A stretch of 64,000 nucleotides of DNA from assembly GCF_039537585.1 (NCBI RefSeq), contig NZ_BAABAU010000004.1:310001-374000 (forward strand), in the 5' to 3' direction. The position numbers and the translations under genes are program-made. The DNA comes from Frondihabitans peucedani (GTDB taxonomy: Bacteria; Actinomycetota; Actinomycetes; Actinomycetales; Microbacteriaceae). This document shows positions 52,569 to 61,009 of the stretch, one piece after another. The notes below the pieces were generated by a model, which ran no database searches, was not told the origin of the DNA, and saw only the letters and a list, made by a program, of their open reading frames with translations. Numbering within the stretch: position 1 is the stretch's first letter; every line of letters begins with the position of its first letter.

Positions 52569-52692
52569 GGGGACTATTTGCAGAGGGTGCAGGGTTGGGG
52601 GTCGAGGGCTCTGCCGTGAGCTCTGACTTCGCACTGCCTCGGGCAGTGCCGAGGGCTCTGCTGTGAGCTCCGCGACGACGAGACGAGAAAGC

Positions 52693-54234
52693 ATGACCAC
52701 CGCCACCGCCCAGGGAGTCGGATTCCGATCCGAGCGCGGGCCGATCCTGATCGCCCTCATGCTGACGACCGGCCTGGTCGCCATCGACTCGACCATCGTC
52801 GCCACCGCCGTGCCGTCGATCGTCCGCGACATCGGCGGGTTCTCGTCGTTCCCGTGGGTGTTCTCGATCTACCTCCTGGCGCAGGCCGTGTCGGTTCCGA
52901 TCTACGCGAAGCTGTCGGACGTCGTCGGCCGGAAGCCCATCGTGCTGATCGGGATCGGGCTCTTCCTGGTGGGGAGCGTGCTCTGCGGGTTCGCGTGGAG
53001 CATGCCCGCGCTCATCCTGTTCCGCGTCGTGCAGGGCCTCGGAGCCGGAGCCGTGCAGCCCATGGCCATCACGATCGCCGGCGACATCTACACGCTGAAG
53101 GAGCGCGCGAAGGCCCAGGGCTACCTCGCGAGCGTCTGGGCGATCTCGTCGGTCGTCGGACCCACCCTCGGCGGCGTCTTCTCGTCGCTCGGCATCTGGC
53201 GCGGCATCTTCTTCGTCAACGTGCCCCTGTGCCTCCTCGCCGCGTGGATGCTGCTGCGCGCCTTCCACGAGAACGTCGAGCGGTCGAAGCACCGGATCGA
53301 CTACCTCGGCGCGGGGCTCCTCACCGTGTCGCTCAGCCTGCTGATCCTGGCGGTCCTCGAGGGCGGCCAGGCGTGGGCGTGGGACTCCCCCCAGAGCATC
53401 GCCGCGTTCGCCGTCGGCGGGCTCGTGCTCGCCGCGTTCCTCCTCGTCGAGCGGCGCGCGGCCGAACCGGTGCTGCCGCAGTGGGTGTTCTCGAGGCGGC
53501 TGCTGCTCACGACGTCGCTGATCTCGTTCGGGGTGGGGGCCGTGATCCTGGGGCTGACCTCGTACGTGCCGACCTACCTCGAGGGCGCGATCGACGTGTC
53601 GCCGATCCTCGCCGGGCTGGCGCTCGCGGCGCTGACGCTCGGGTGGCCGGTGAGCGCGTCGCAGTCCGGCAAGCTCTACCTGCGGATCGGATTCCGGTCG
53701 ACCGTGCTCATCGGGATCGCGCTCGCCCTCGTCGGCACCGCGCTCCTCGCGCTCACGGCCGCGCACCCCGCCGTGCTCGTCGTCGCCGCGTGCTGCTTCG
53801 TGATCGGCCTCGGCCTCGGGCTCGTCGCGACACCGAGCCTCATCGCCGCGCAGTCGAGCGTCGAGTGGAACGAGCGCGGCGTCGTCACCGGCACGAACCT
53901 CTTCGCGCGCTCCATCGGCAGCGCGCTCGGCGTCGCCGTGTTCGGAGCGGTCGCCAACGCCGTCTACGCACGGACGCCCGGCGGTGACCGGATCCCGCAC
54001 GTGATCGTGTCGGCGTCGAGCTCGGTGTTCACGGCGGTGGTCGTCGTCGCCGTGCTGCTGGTCGTCGCGGTGCTGGCGATGCCGCGGGTGCGGGCTGGTG
54101 CTGGTGCTGGTGCTGGTGCTGGTGCTGGTGCTGGTGCTGGTACCTCGGGCGCCGGCGCCGCTCCCGGCGCCGGCGCCTCGGGCGCCTCCGGCGCCCCGGC
54201 CACCGGCTCGACGCCCGTCGTCGCCGCCGACTGA
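52693..54234 (+). CDS. MFS drug exporter, DHA2 (14-TM, EmrB/QacA type)
   Basis: A 513-aa transporter. Motif A is SDVVGRKP (about 76), and motif C-type glycine-rich segment GPTLGGVF follows; about fourteen membrane segments. Exports drugs or metabolites by proton antiport. The C-terminal tail of 55 residues is only Ala, Gly, Ser, Pro and Thr, encoded by the hexamer repeat at 54094. ATG 52693 is used; a GTG ten codons earlier is possible. Confidence 0.88.
   Translation: MTTATAQGVGFRSERGPILIALMLTTGLVAIDSTIVATAVPSIVRDIGGFSSFPWVFSIYLLAQAVSVPIYAKLSDVVGRKPIVLIGIGLFLVGSVLCGFAWSMPALILFRVVQGLGAGAVQPMAITIAGDIYTLKERAKAQGYLASVWAISSVVGPTLGGVFSSLGIWRGIFFVNVPLCLLAAWMLLRAFHENVERSKHRIDYLGAGLLTVSLSLLILAVLEGGQAWAWDSPQSIAAFAVGGLVLAAFLLVERRAAEPVLPQWVFSRRLLLTTSLISFGVGAVILGLTSYVPTYLEGAIDVSPILAGLALAALTLGWPVSASQSGKLYLRIGFRSTVLIGIALALVGTALLALTAAHPAVLVVAACCFVIGLGLGLVATPSLIAAQSSVEWNERGVVTGTNLFARSIGSALGVAVFGAVANAVYARTPGGDRIPHVIVSASSSVFTAVVVVAVLLVVAVLAMPRVRAGAGAGAGAGAGAGAGTSGAGAAPGAGASGASGAPATGSTPVVAAD
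54094..54141 (+). repeat. GCTGGT hexanucleotide repeat, 8 copies, inside the exporter gene
   Basis: Eight perfect GCTGGT units encode (Ala-Gly)8 in the cytosolic tail of the exporter. The unit is a multiple of three, so slippage changes tail length without breaking the frame. Confidence 0.9.
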
Positions 54235-54255
54235 CCTCGCCCCGGCGTCGCGCCC

Positions 54256-54342
54256 GTCGGCAACTCAGGATGGAAGCCGCGCGCCCGGCCGCGACCCCTG
54301 GCGGGACCGCGTCGCGCGCGGCCTGCATCCTGAATTGCCGAC
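54256..54342. repeat. 87-bp hairpin element, copy 1
   Basis: Left end GTCGGCAACTCAGGATGG, right end CTGCATCCTGAATTGCCGAC; the arms are inverted repeats. It starts 21 bases after the exporter stop, in the gap between convergent genes. One of five family members. Confidence 0.85.
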
Positions 54343-54413
54343 GCGCAACGCTCCCGCGTCGGGCCGGCGACGCATCCCCGCGTGGGAGACGAGCCTCGGC
54401 TAGCTGCCCCTCG

Positions 54414-54500
54414 GTCGGCAACTTAGGATGGAAGCCGCGCGCCCGGCTGCAACTCCCGGCTGGCCCGCGTCGTACGCGGCCTGCATCCTGAATTGCCGAC
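54414..54500. repeat. 87-bp hairpin element, copy 2
   Basis: Same length and orientation as copy 1, left end GTCGGCAACTTAGGATGG, same right end. Its inner sequence is close to copy 1. It ends 45 bases before the stop of the AarF-type gene on the other strand. Confidence 0.85.
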
Positions 54501-54545
54501 GCGCGACGCTCCCGCATCGGGCCGGCGCTCGCGCAGCGAGCGCTG

Positions 54546-56261
54546 CTACGGCCGGCGCCGCAGCAGCGTCGTCACCCCGGCCACCACGAGCAGCGCCACG
54601 GCCACGACGGCGAGGACGACCCCGGCGACCCCCGGGGTGACGAGCCCGGGGTTCGCGGGCGTCGGCCGCGTGAGCTCGAGCACCGCCAGGACGCCCGCGA
54701 CCAGCGCGACGACGAGCAGCGCCGCCTGGCGCGCGAGCCCGCGCAGCATCCGCCGGTCTCGGGCGTCGGCGAGCAGCCGGATGTTGACGTTCAGCGTGCC
54801 GCTCTCGAGCGCCAGCCCGATCCGGTCGAGCCGCCTCGGCAGCCGCCGGAACCCCGGCAGCACCGCCAGCACCTCGCTCGACAGCACCTTCTGCAGGTTG
54901 CCCATCGACGCCTGCTCGCGGATCTGCTCGTCGGCGATGACCCGGCTCTCCTCGAGCAGGTCGAACGACGGCACGGTCGACCGCAGGGTCCCCTCGAGCA
55001 CGGCGAGCGCGCGGGCAGCGGCGACGAACTCGGCCGGGATCGTGAGCCCGTACTTCTGCATGACGACCACCAGCACGTCGACCGTGTCGACGCCGATCCT
55101 GGCTCCCGGCCCCAGCTCGTAGGTGATGAAGACGCTGAGGTCGCGCCGGAACGCCCGCTCGTCCGCGCCCTCGGCGAGCGGCGCGAGCGTCAGCAGCCCG
55201 TCGGCGATGCGCTGCGTGTCGGACTGCAGGTAGGCGACGAGCAGCTCCTGCACCGTCGACCGGAGCTCGTTGTCGAGGCGGCCGACCGAGCCGAAGTCGA
55301 TCATGGCGGGCGATCCGTCGGGCAGGATCATGATGTTCCCGGGGTGCAGATCGGCGTGATAGAAGCCGTCGAGCACCATCTGCCGCAGGAACGAGCGCAG
55401 GATCCTGCGCATCGCCGCCTTCAGGTCGGGGCCGCCGCGCGCGTTCCGGTCCTTCCAGGTGCTGAGCGTCTCCCCGGGCAGGAACTCCATGACGAGCACC
55501 GAGTCGGTCGACAGCCGCTCGTGGAACTCGGGCAGCACGAGGTCGTCGTCGCTCCCGTCACGGGCCTGGATGGCGCGGAGGGCGGACAGGTTCCGCCCCT
55601 CCCGCCGGAAGTCGAGCTGCCGCAGCAGGTCGGACGTGTACTGCTCGGCGATGTCGCGGAGGCCCACCTGCCTCGCCTGCGCGATCGTGCGCGTCAGCGT
55701 CGAGGCGACCCGCAGCGCGATGTCGACGTCGCGGCGCACCTCGGGCACGATCCCGGGCCGAAGGATCTTGACGGCCACGACCTCGCCCGACCGGAGCACC
55801 GCCCGGTGCACCTGTCCGAGCGACGCGGCGGCGACCGGCTCGCGGTCGAACTCGGCGAACACGTCGTCGATCGCTGCTCCGTACTCGGCCTCGAGCATCG
55901 CCTCGACGGCGTCCCAGGGCGCAGGATCGACGTTCTGCTGCAGCTGCGACAGCGCCTCCACCCACTCGACGGGCAGGAGGTCGTCGCGGGTCGACAGCAG
56001 CTGCCCGAGCTTGACGAAGGCGCCGCCGGCCTCCTCGAGGGCGCGGCGCAGGTGCTCGGCCTGCTGCGAGCGCAGCGCGGAGGTGCCGGGGTCGTTCGAG
56101 AAGTCGAGCTTGTTCCACGGCACGAGGGCGTGGCGCCGGGCGATCCGCACGAGCTCGGCGAAGCGGCGGCCCCGCGTGGCGAGGGACGGCTTCACCGGCT
56201 TGCGGCTCCGCCCGGCCGCGGGCGGCACGGGCGGGACGGCGATCTCCTGGGTCGTGCTCAC
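54546..56261 (-). CDS. AarF/UbiB (ABC1) family atypical kinase
   Basis: A 571-aa protein. Family marks: GGAFVKLGQLLSTRDDLLP (the KxGQ motif), the Ala-rich AAASLGQVH in place of a P-loop, VAVKILRP (ATP Lys), GFYHADLHPGNIM (catalytic loop) and MIDFGSVG (metal). The C-terminus has two membrane helices. UbiB/AarF proteins act as ATPases in isoprenoid-quinone or lipid metabolism. GTG 56261 with GGGAG 7 bases upstream is chosen; the longer frame upstream is unsupported. Confidence 0.9.
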   Translation of the reverse strand: MSTTQEIAVPPVPPAAGRSRKPVKPSLATRGRRFAELVRIARRHALVPWNKLDFSNDPGTSALRSQQAEHLRRALEEAGGAFVKLGQLLSTRDDLLPVEWVEALSQLQQNVDPAPWDAVEAMLEAEYGAAIDDVFAEFDREPVAAASLGQVHRAVLRSGEVVAVKILRPGIVPEVRRDVDIALRVASTLTRTIAQARQVGLRDIAEQYTSDLLRQLDFRREGRNLSALRAIQARDGSDDDLVLPEFHERLSTDSVLVMEFLPGETLSTWKDRNARGGPDLKAAMRRILRSFLRQMVLDGFYHADLHPGNIMILPDGSPAMIDFGSVGRLDNELRSTVQELLVAYLQSDTQRIADGLLTLAPLAEGADERAFRRDLSVFITYELGPGARIGVDTVDVLVVVMQKYGLTIPAEFVAAARALAVLEGTLRSTVPSFDLLEESRVIADEQIREQASMGNLQKVLSSEVLAVLPGFRRLPRRLDRIGLALESGTLNVNIRLLADARDRRMLRGLARQAALLVVALVAGVLAVLELTRPTPANPGLVTPGVAGVVLAVVAVALLVVAGVTTLLRRRP

Positions 56262-56848
56262 CTTGTGGCTCCCTCCGGGCGCGGTCGCGCGCCTCGTGCC
56301 CATCGTCGCACCGGTTGTTCCGGGGTGGCCGTGGATCCGGGGCGCGCAGGATCGGGGTCGCTCGGCTCCGAGCGACCGCACCGCCCGGTGCACCCCGCCG
56401 GGCCCGTCCCGGAGGCACTCTGCTCGCTGGCCTAACGATTCGCCGCCGGCGTCCGAGAGTGTCTTGTGCGGGAGCGATCCTGCGGCCACCCTCTTCTCTC
56501 GGCGACGCCCTCTCGGGCCTTTCCGCCGCAGGGCCGCCGCCGATCGGGGTACAGCCGGGGCACGAGATGCCTGGAGAACGTGTGTCCCCCGGGTGTCCTC
56601 CCTGTGGCCGACACTCGCGTTGGGGGATGTGCCCCCTGCACGCGACTGCTTGTATTGGGGCAAGAAGAAAAGGGCGGTGGGACGCCCGGTCTTCGCTGAA
56701 GCCGCGGGGCGCGGCCGATCTCGTGATGCCGGAATTCGGGCTGGCATCAAGCGATCGGCCGCGCCGTTCTCCAAGGCTCCTTTCGCGACCCCTCTTCTGC
56801 TGCTCGCGCCTCTTCCCGGGGCTCAGTCACCCGGAGGAGGCACCAGTC
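56262..56848. other. 587-base gene-free region upstream of the GH16 gene
   Basis: It separates two divergent genes. It has no supported coding frame. It holds two C/G-run motifs, TGTCCCCCGGGTGTCC near 56583 and TTGGGGGATGTGCCCCCT at 56620-56637, that resemble one before the GH6 gene. A GGAGGAGG ribosome site for GH16 lies at its right end. Confidence 0.5.
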
Positions 56849-58228
56849 GTGAACCTTTCTCTCAGATCAGCCGCTGTCGCGGTCGTCACTGTCGCCGGAC
56901 TCGTCGGATTCGGACAGGTGGGACCTGTCGCGGCGACCGCGGTCACTCGGGTCGCGGCGTCGGCCGTCGTCTCGATCGCCGGAGCGCCTGGCCAGACGGT
57001 GTCGGGTGCGAGTACGTCGGATTCGCAGTCGGCCGGTGCGCGATCCGCTGGCACGGGTGTCACCGTGAAGCTCGTGGCCGCGTCGCCAAGTGCGAAGGCG
57101 CGGGCCGCGGCGAAGGCGAAGGCTGTGGCCAAGGCGAAAGCAGCCGCCAAGGCGAAGGCCGTCGCGAAGGCGAAGGCTGTGGCCAAGGCGAAAGCAGCCG
57201 CCAAGGCGAAGGCCGCAGCAAAGGCCAAGGCTGCCGCCAAAGCGAAAGCAGCCGCCAAGGCGAAGGCCGCAGCAAAGGCCAAGGCTGCCGCCAAAGCGAA
57301 AGCCGCCGCCGCAGCAAAGGCGAAGGCCGCTGCCGCCGCAAAGGCTGCTGCCGCCGCGAAAGCCGCCGCCGCAGCGAAGGCTGCTGCCGCTGCCAAGGCA
57401 GCAGCCGCCGCTGCCGCAGCTGCCGCCGCGAAGCCCAGCGTCCCGGTCCCCGCAGGCTCCGTCATCAACCCGCCTGCGACCACCGCCCCCGTAAACGACG
57501 CAACGTCCGAGACCGCGCCCGACACGGCCGCCCCCTCCGGAGACGTCGTCTCCAACGGCCGCACCTGGATCCAGTCCTACCGCGAGTCGTTCGACACCCC
57601 CGCCCCGCTCGGCCAGGTCCTGAAGACCTACCCGCAGATGCGGGCCTACGACGGCTTCGTCGACACCAGCAACCAGGGCCTCTACGCGCCCGACAAGGTC
57701 CTGAGCGTCTCGAACAGCAATCTCGACTTCTACCTGCACTCCGAGAACAACCAGCCCCTGGTCGCAGCGGTCATGCCCGACGGCTACGCCCCGCACGTCA
57801 CCGGCCGCGTGTCGATCCGCTACAAGACGACGAAGGCCACCGGATACAAGTTCGTCGGCATGTTCTGGCCGAACAGCGACAACTGGAACGACGGCGAGAT
57901 CGACTGGCCCGAGGCCGACCTCGGCATGACCCCGCGTCCTGCGTCCGCCATCCCCGGCAGCTACTCCAACGGCAACATGCGGTTCATGCCCGCGACCGAG
58001 CAGTTCGCCGACTCGACCTCGAGCGCGTACCACGTCGCCACGACCGAGTGGGACAAGACCGCGGTCCGCTACTACTGGGACGGCAAGCTCGTCGCCGACG
58101 TGACCAACGCGGTCCCGACCAAGCCGATGCGCGTCACCCTGCAGGCCGAGACCTTCATCGGTCAGGGCATCGTCCCCAAGGACACGTCGGGCCACCTCGA
58201 CATCGACTGGATCAGCATCTGGAACTAG
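56849..58228 (+). CDS. secreted GH16 family glucanase with Ala/Lys-repeat region
   Basis: A 459-aa exported enzyme: an N-terminal hydrophobic signal, a linker, a 110-residue stretch of only Ala, Lys and Val (about 81-194), a Pro/Thr linker and a GH16 domain (about 235-459). The catalytic motif is EIDWPEADLG (about 350), which fits E-x-D-x-x-E. GTG start with GGAGGAGG. The Lys-rich stretch would be strongly cationic and could bind teichoic acids or acidic polymers. It is preceded by a long regulatory gap and followed by a hairpin element. Confidence 0.85.
   Translation: MNLSLRSAAVAVVTVAGLVGFGQVGPVAATAVTRVAASAVVSIAGAPGQTVSGASTSDSQSAGARSAGTGVTVKLVAASPSAKARAAAKAKAVAKAKAAAKAKAVAKAKAVAKAKAAAKAKAAAKAKAAAKAKAAAKAKAAAKAKAAAKAKAAAAAKAKAAAAAKAAAAAKAAAAAKAAAAAKAAAAAAAAAAAKPSVPVPAGSVINPPATTAPVNDATSETAPDTAAPSGDVVSNGRTWIQSYRESFDTPAPLGQVLKTYPQMRAYDGFVDTSNQGLYAPDKVLSVSNSNLDFYLHSENNQPLVAAVMPDGYAPHVTGRVSIRYKTTKATGYKFVGMFWPNSDNWNDGEIDWPEADLGMTPRPASAIPGSYSNGNMRFMPATEQFADSTSSAYHVATTEWDKTAVRYYWDGKLVADVTNAVPTKPMRVTLQAETFIGQGIVPKDTSGHLDIDWISIWN
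57091..57430 (+). repeat. Ala/Lys-coding tandem DNA repeat
   Basis: A 54-bp unit containing GAAAGCAGCCGCCAAGGCG recurs, for example at 57190 and 57244, and shorter variants on both sides. In-frame duplication explains the (AAAKAK) protein repeat. Confidence 0.8.
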
Positions 58229-58255
58229 CCCGACCCGGGGTCGCCCTCGACGCGC

Positions 58256-58342
58256 GTCGGCAATTCAGGTTCCGGGCACCCTGCCCGCACGGCCTTCTGC
58301 GACGGGGCACGCCTACCGCGGCCTGCATCCTGAATTGCCGAC
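58256..58342. repeat. 87-bp hairpin element, copy 3
   Basis: Left end GTCGGCAATTCAGGTTCC, right end identical to the other copies. It starts 27 bases after the GH16 stop, between convergent genes. The left arm is more diverged. Confidence 0.82.
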
Positions 58343-58369
58343 GCACGCCGGCACCGCATTGCGCGGCCG

Positions 58370-59737
58370 CTACCCCGAACGGCGCGGGATAGCCCGGCCA
58401 CTGACCGCCAGGGCGAGCAGGGCCACGGCGAGGGCGACCGTGAAGCAGGCGACGAAGGCCGCGGGATCCTGCGCCCCTCCCAGCAGGCCGAAGGCCGCGC
58501 CCGTCAGCGCGAGCACCACGGCGGCGCTGGCCGAGTCGGCGATGGTGAGCGCCGACGAGTTGAAGCCGCGCTCGTCGTCGCCCGACCAGCGGAGGACGAG
58601 CACCGAGAAGCGCGGGTACATGAAGCCCATGCCGAATCCGGTCAGCGTCCAGCCCACGATGAGGACCCCAGGATGCACGTGGAGCAGCGCCGTCATGACG
58701 GCCGAGACGACGCCGATCACCACGAGCCCGATGCCGATGCGGATGCCCGCGAGCTGGGAGACCCGGTCTCCGAGGCGCCCGACGAGCCAGCTGGCCAGTG
58801 CCCAGCTGATCGATCCGACGGTGAGCGTGATGCCCGACGCGGCGGGCGAGAAGTCGTACTGGGCGCTGAGGAGATAGGGGATGTAGACGTCGCCTCCGAC
58901 GAACGCGGCGCCGACGAGGCCGCGGAGCAGCACGAGCGTCGGGATGCCGACTCCGGCGCGGAGGGTGCGGGCAGGGAGCAGCGGCCGCAGGGCGATCGCG
59001 AGCACCACCACCGACGCGACGACCACCGCCACCGACACGGCGACGGGCAGCTCGGACAGCAGGTTGAGGGCGACGACGGCCGCGGCGGCGGCGCCGGACC
59101 AGAGGATCCTGCCGCGGCTCCAGGGCACGTCGCCGGTGTGGGCGGGCAGGCGGCGGAGGCTCGGGACGATCATCACGAAGGCCGGGACGGAGAGGGCGAC
59201 GGCGCCGATGAAGACCCAGTGCCAGCCGAAGCGCTCCGTGACGGTGCCCGCGACGACCGGGCCGACGAGGCCCGGCAGCACCCAGGCGGCGGCGAACCCG
59301 GCGAAGACGGAGGGGTGCAGGCGGGCCGGGTAGAGCTCGGAGACCATGACGTAGAGGCCGACGATCACGGCTCCGGAGCCGAAGCCCTGCACGAGGCGGC
59401 CGAGGAGGAGGACGGTCATCGTGGGCGCGGTGCCGACGATGAGGAGGCCGACGGCGAAGAGGAGCGTCGAGGCGATGACGACGGGGCGGGGCCCGCTGCG
59501 GTCGGCCCCGTTGCCCGCGAACACCATGCCGACGAGGCTCGTCGCGAGCGGGGCCGCGAAGGCGAGCGAGTAGAGGGACTCGCCGTGGAGCTCGCGGCTG
59601 ACCGTCGGCATGACGGTGGTGACGGCGAGCGACTCGAAGGCGGCGATGCCGATCAGCGCGACCATGCCGAGGGTGGCGAGGAGGTAGCTCCTGCTGAGGA
59701 CGCCGTCGGGGGCCTCGTCGACGGCGGCTTCGCTCAT
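58370..59737 (-). CDS. MFS transporter (12-14 TM)
   Basis: A 455-aa major facilitator. GNGADRSGPRPVV stands at the motif A position, and LVQGFGSGAVIVGLYVMVSELYP is typical of exporters in this group. Substrate unknown. Convergent with the GH16 gene. Confidence 0.85.
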   Translation of the reverse strand: MSEAAVDEAPDGVLSRSYLLATLGMVALIGIAAFESLAVTTVMPTVSRELHGESLYSLAFAAPLATSLVGMVFAGNGADRSGPRPVVIASTLLFAVGLLIVGTAPTMTVLLLGRLVQGFGSGAVIVGLYVMVSELYPARLHPSVFAGFAAAWVLPGLVGPVVAGTVTERFGWHWVFIGAVALSVPAFVMIVPSLRRLPAHTGDVPWSRGRILWSGAAAAAVVALNLLSELPVAVSVAVVVASVVVLAIALRPLLPARTLRAGVGIPTLVLLRGLVGAAFVGGDVYIPYLLSAQYDFSPAASGITLTVGSISWALASWLVGRLGDRVSQLAGIRIGIGLVVIGVVSAVMTALLHVHPGVLIVGWTLTGFGMGFMYPRFSVLVLRWSGDDERGFNSSALTIADSASAAVVLALTGAAFGLLGGAQDPAAFVACFTVALAVALLALAVSGRAIPRRSG

Positions 59738-59799
59738 CGGTCCAGCCTACGGCCGGGCGGGGTCTGCGGCGGTCGGGGTGCTGTCAGTCGGGGCTCGTC

Positions 59800-59829
59800 G
59801 GGCGCTGCCAGTCTGGGCGCTGCCAGTCG
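59800..59829. repeat. 15-bp direct repeat pair upstream of the MFS gene
   Basis: GGGCGCTGCCAGTCT is followed head to tail by GGGCGCTGCCAGTCG, with related degenerate copies on both sides (about 59776-59860), next to hairpin copy 4. Confidence 0.6.
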
Positions 59830-59864
59830 GGCCTCGACGGGCGGGCCTCGACGGCCGGGGCGCT

Positions 59865-59962
59865 GTCGGCAACTCAGGATGCAGGCAGCCGCACCCGCCG
59901 ACGCCCCGCGCCAGCGCGCGGGTCGGGCGAGGGCGGCGCAGCCTGCATCCTGAATTGCCGAC
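59865..59962. repeat. 98-bp hairpin element, copy 4 (long form)
   Basis: Left end GTCGGCAACTCAGGATGCAG, identical right end. It is 11 bases longer than the others and has a near-perfect 22-bp stem (one mismatch). It begins 9 bases after the stop of the antitoxin-like gene on the minus strand. Confidence 0.85.
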
Positions 59963-59971
59963 GAGCGACGA

Positions 59972-60184
59972 CTACTGGTCGCCGATCTTCTTGTCGGCCT
60001 GCTCGCGCGCCGACCCGATCTGGTCGCTGTACTTGCCGCCGGTGGCCTTGTTGACGGCGTCCGCGACCCCGTCGAGCACCTTGTCGCTCACATCCTCGGC
60101 CTTCTCGCTCTTCAGGGCGCCCTTCACCTTGTCGCTGCCGAGGAACTCCTGCGCCTTCTTCGCGATGTCATCGAGACCCGCCAT
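59972..60184 (-). CDS. MT0933/Rv0909-type antitoxin-like small protein
   Basis: A 70-aa charged protein with the family end VNKATGGKYSDQIGSAREQAD, where GGKYSD is the hallmark of the MT0933-like antitoxin group. ATG 60184 with GAAAGG upstream is chosen. No toxin gene is beside it, so it may be a stand-alone stress protein; members of this family occur widely in actinobacteria without a toxin. Overlap in look with CsbD-type proteins should be kept in mind. Confidence 0.65.
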   Translation of the reverse strand: MAGLDDIAKKAQEFLGSDKVKGALKSEKAEDVSDKVLDGVADAVNKATGGKYSDQIGSAREQADKKIGDQ

Positions 60185-60380
60185 GATCGAACCCTTTCGT
60201 CGCCTGACCCCCACGGGCGTGAGTTGCCGACACCCTAGCGCCGGGTCCTTTGGGAATGCACGCCTTTTCGGGGTGAAGCCCTTGCCAACGGGCGGTGTCC
60301 AGGAGATGCTTTCTACGGCTGAGTCGTCCCGCGGCAGCCTCGATCACGTGCGGGACCGTTCACCGGTGCAAAGGAGCATC

Positions 60381-60932
60381 ATGAGCATCCACGATCCGCG
60401 AGTGCTGACGTCCCCTTCCAGCCTCGAACTGCCCCCCTTCAGCTGGCGCGCCCGTCGTCGGCGCAAGAAGGAGGAGTCGGCGCTCGTCCGCGAGGTCGAG
60501 TGGGCCTCCGAGCAGGCGCAGCTGCAGGCGATCCTGAGCGACGCCCGCCGCCACGTCGAGGAGAACTGGGTGCGCGGCGCCTGGTTCGCCGTCCGCGACG
60601 ACTCCGGGCCCGTGAAGCTCGTGCGCGGCGGCGGAGCCCTCGTGCTGTCGGACGACCACATCGTCGGCTCGTGCCTCGTCGGCGCGATCATCCGTGCCGG
60701 CGGCGGGACCACGACCGCGAGCGAGCAGCCCGTGCAGCGCGCCCTTGAAGCCGTCTGGCACGCCCTGCGCCAGCCCGAGGACGCCGAGGTGCACTGGTCC
60801 CCCTCGCCGATGACCCGGCTGCAGCACCTCCGGGATCTGACCCGGTGGAACGACTACCAGGCGTCCTCGTCCGAGGAGGTCGCGTCGCTGCTCCTCACCG
60901 CCGAGCGGGTCGTGCTGTTCGCGGAGGCGTGA
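60381..60932 (+). CDS. DUF6197-like hypothetical protein
   Basis: A 183-aa soluble protein. SCLVGAIIRAGG in the middle and RWNDYQASSSEEVASLLLTAERV at the end look like the DUF6197 pattern (a C-x-x-GA core and a WND...EV end). The N-terminal 30 residues are basic. AAGGAG lies 4 bases before the ATG. Function unknown. Confidence 0.6.
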   Translation: MSIHDPRVLTSPSSLELPPFSWRARRRRKKEESALVREVEWASEQAQLQAILSDARRHVEENWVRGAWFAVRDDSGPVKLVRGGGALVLSDDHIVGSCLVGAIIRAGGGTTTASEQPVQRALEAVWHALRQPEDAEVHWSPSPMTRLQHLRDLTRWNDYQASSSEEVASLLLTAERVVLFAEA

Positions 60933-61009
60933 TCCTGCTCCCGGCATGCCCGGCAGACCTTCCCTCAGGGAGCCCTCAGTAGGCTGAGAGCGACCTGGAG
61001 GGGAGTTCC

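Noticed and set aside
55459-58392. 977-aa plus frame
   Set aside because: Runs opposite the AarF-type gene and out of frame with GH16; composition is that of a shadow.
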